DNA from: Thermodesulfobacteriota bacterium | Lineage (GTDB): Bacteria; Desulfobacterota; Desulfobacteria; Desulfobacterales; RPRI01 | Direction: 5' to 3' | Length of the DNA stretch: 7,277 bases | Assembly (NCBI GenBank): GCA_030836965.1 | Contig: JAUPLM010000046.1 | Span: 1-7,277, forward strand | Shown: positions 6,696 to 7,277 of the stretch, piece by piece | How the letters are laid out: every line of letters starts with the position of its first letter | Position numbering within the stretch: the stretch's first letter is position 1 | Made by a program: the position numbers and the translations under genes | The notes under the pieces: model-generated | Told to the model about the DNA's origin: nothing | Database searches by the model: none | Seen by the model: only the letters and a program-made list of their open reading frames with translations

Positions 6696-6742
6696 GCGAG
6701 AAGCTAAAGGCAAGAGGCGAGAGGTGGAAGGGGAGAGGCGGA
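6694..6742 (+). repeat. Purine-rich heptad array (AGGCGAG type)
   Basis: Seven consecutive heptads start in the stop codon of the binding-protein gene: AGGCGAG at 6694, AAGCTAA at 6701, AGGCAAG at 6708, AGGCGAG at 6715, AGGTGGA at 6722, AGGGGAG at 6729 and AGGCGGA at 6736. Weaker heptads in the same phase may continue to about 6777, including AGCGAGG at 6764, which holds the ribosome binding site of the next gene. The plus strand is nearly all purine from 6706 to 6744 apart from single C or T bases, and it has many GG runs. Confidence 0.72.
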
Positions 6743-6766
6743 AGCGATAATCGGGGGGTAAAGAGC

Positions 6767-6771
6767 GAGGA
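6767..6771 (+). promoter_or_regulatory. Ribosome binding site that fixes the TTG start of the ATPase gene
   Basis: GAGGA lies seven bases before TTG 6779. The only nearby ATG (6789) is in another frame and meets a stop codon two codons later. No ATG or GTG occurs in the ATPase frame between the previous gene and residue 7, so TTG with this site is the best start. Confidence 0.7.
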
Positions 6772-6778
6772 ATCGGAA

Positions 6779-7277
6779 TTGAACAGGGATGCCATACTGA
6801 AGGTTGAAAATCTTGTGACTTCATTTGAGACGGAGGCCGGCAGGATAAGAGCCGTTGATGACGTGAGCTTCGAGGTTAACAAGGGAGAGGTTCTCGGCAT
6901 TGTCGGGGAATCCGGCTGCGGAAAAAGTGTTACGGCTCTCTCTATAATGAGGCTTCTCCCCAAACCATCCGGCCGCATAGAGAGCGGGCGCATCATTTTT
7001 TCCGGAACGGATATAGCTGCTTTGCCAGCCGAAAAGATGCATGAAATACGCGGGAACAGGATATCCATGATATTCCAGGAGCCTATGACTGCCTTAAATC
7101 CGGTTCACAGGATAGGCGATCAGCTTGGAGAGGTTTTCAGGCTTCGTTATCCCGGCATGAGTGAAAAAGAGATCCGGGAAGAATCTATCGGGATGCTGCA
7201 AAAAGTCGGAATTTCAGATCCCGGAAAACGCATTGAGGAATATCCCCACCATATATCGGGAGGCATGCGGCAGAGGG
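6779..7277 (+). CDS. Peptide ABC transporter ATPase (OppD/DppD/YejF N-terminal type), C-terminus cut by window edge
   Basis: This is the cytoplasmic ATP-hydrolysing subunit that would power the importer. The visible 166 residues from TTG 6779 form the first two-thirds of an ABC domain: an A-loop region (ETEAGRIRAVDDVSF, 17-31), Walker A GESGCGKS (43-50) followed by VTALSIMRLLP (51-61), Q-loop FQEPMTALNP (Q100), and the ABC signature ISGGMRQR (159-166), at which the window ends. Walker B, the H-loop and any C-terminal oligopeptide domain are outside. In E. coli, YejF is a fused double ATPase; the part seen cannot distinguish a yejF-type fusion from a separate oppD/dppD gene, so no symbol is given. 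It follows the binding-protein gene by 83 bases on the same strand and is most likely its operon partner. Confidence 0.93.
   Translation, partial: MNRDAILKVENLVTSFETEAGRIRAVDDVSFEVNKGEVLGIVGESGCGKSVTALSIMRLLPKPSGRIESGRIIFSGTDIAALPAEKMHEIRGNRISMIFQEPMTALNPVHRIGDQLGEVFRLRYPGMSEKEIREESIGMLQKVGISDPGKRIEEYPHHISGGMRQR

Noticed and set aside
6658..7068. Minus-strand open frame of 136 codons opposite the ATPase start
   Set aside because: It is a shadow of the ATPase gene and the heptad array; Walker A and Q-loop motifs on the plus strand show the true frame.

Overview
The window reads as chromosome of a Gram-negative bacterium. It carries a periplasmic-type solute-binding protein with a non-lipoprotein signal peptide and a YejABEF-like importer. 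The spacers have a repeat-rich style that I associate with Desulfobacterota-like genomes; that taxonomic guess is inference and I cannot confirm it. Base composition looks even across the genes and there is no integrase, transposase, phage gene, tRNA, rRNA or CRISPR array. I found no clear new defence or mobile system. The unusual material lies in the spacers.

Left part, minus strand: positions 1-895 hold the first 298 residues of dTDP-glucose 4,6-dehydratase (RmlB/RfbB), cut by the window edge. Upstream of it on the same strand, at 1169-2368, is a complete M24-family metallopeptidase (Xaa-Pro peptidase type). The 273-base gap between them holds a 135-bp imperfect palindrome (906-1040) followed by a degenerate 7-bp-periodic tract (1041-1112).

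Middle and right part, plus strand: a 253-base divergent spacer, itself largely 7-bp periodic, leads into a peptide/oligopeptide ABC importer. The genes are a YejB-like permease (2622-3653), a YejE-like permease (3659-4702), a YejA-like family-5 solute-binding protein (4875-6695), and the start of an OppD/DppD/YejF-type ATPase (6779 onward, TTG start) that runs off the right edge just at its ABC signature motif. A second copy of the palindromic repeat (4701-4825) separates the permease pair from the binding-protein gene. A purine-rich heptad array (6694-6742) separates the binding-protein gene from the ATPase gene.

Functionally, the binding protein would capture peptides in the periplasm, the two permeases would form the channel, and the ATPase would drive uptake. 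The divergent M24 peptidase could then trim imported proline-containing peptides in the cytoplasm. RmlB belongs to the separate dTDP-rhamnose (surface polysaccharide) pathway.

The two most notable observations are (i) the pair of dispersed palindromic repeats, one of them inside an operon, and (ii) that every spacer longer than 50 bp outside those elements contains a tract with a 7-base period, although the heptad sequence differs from spacer to spacer.
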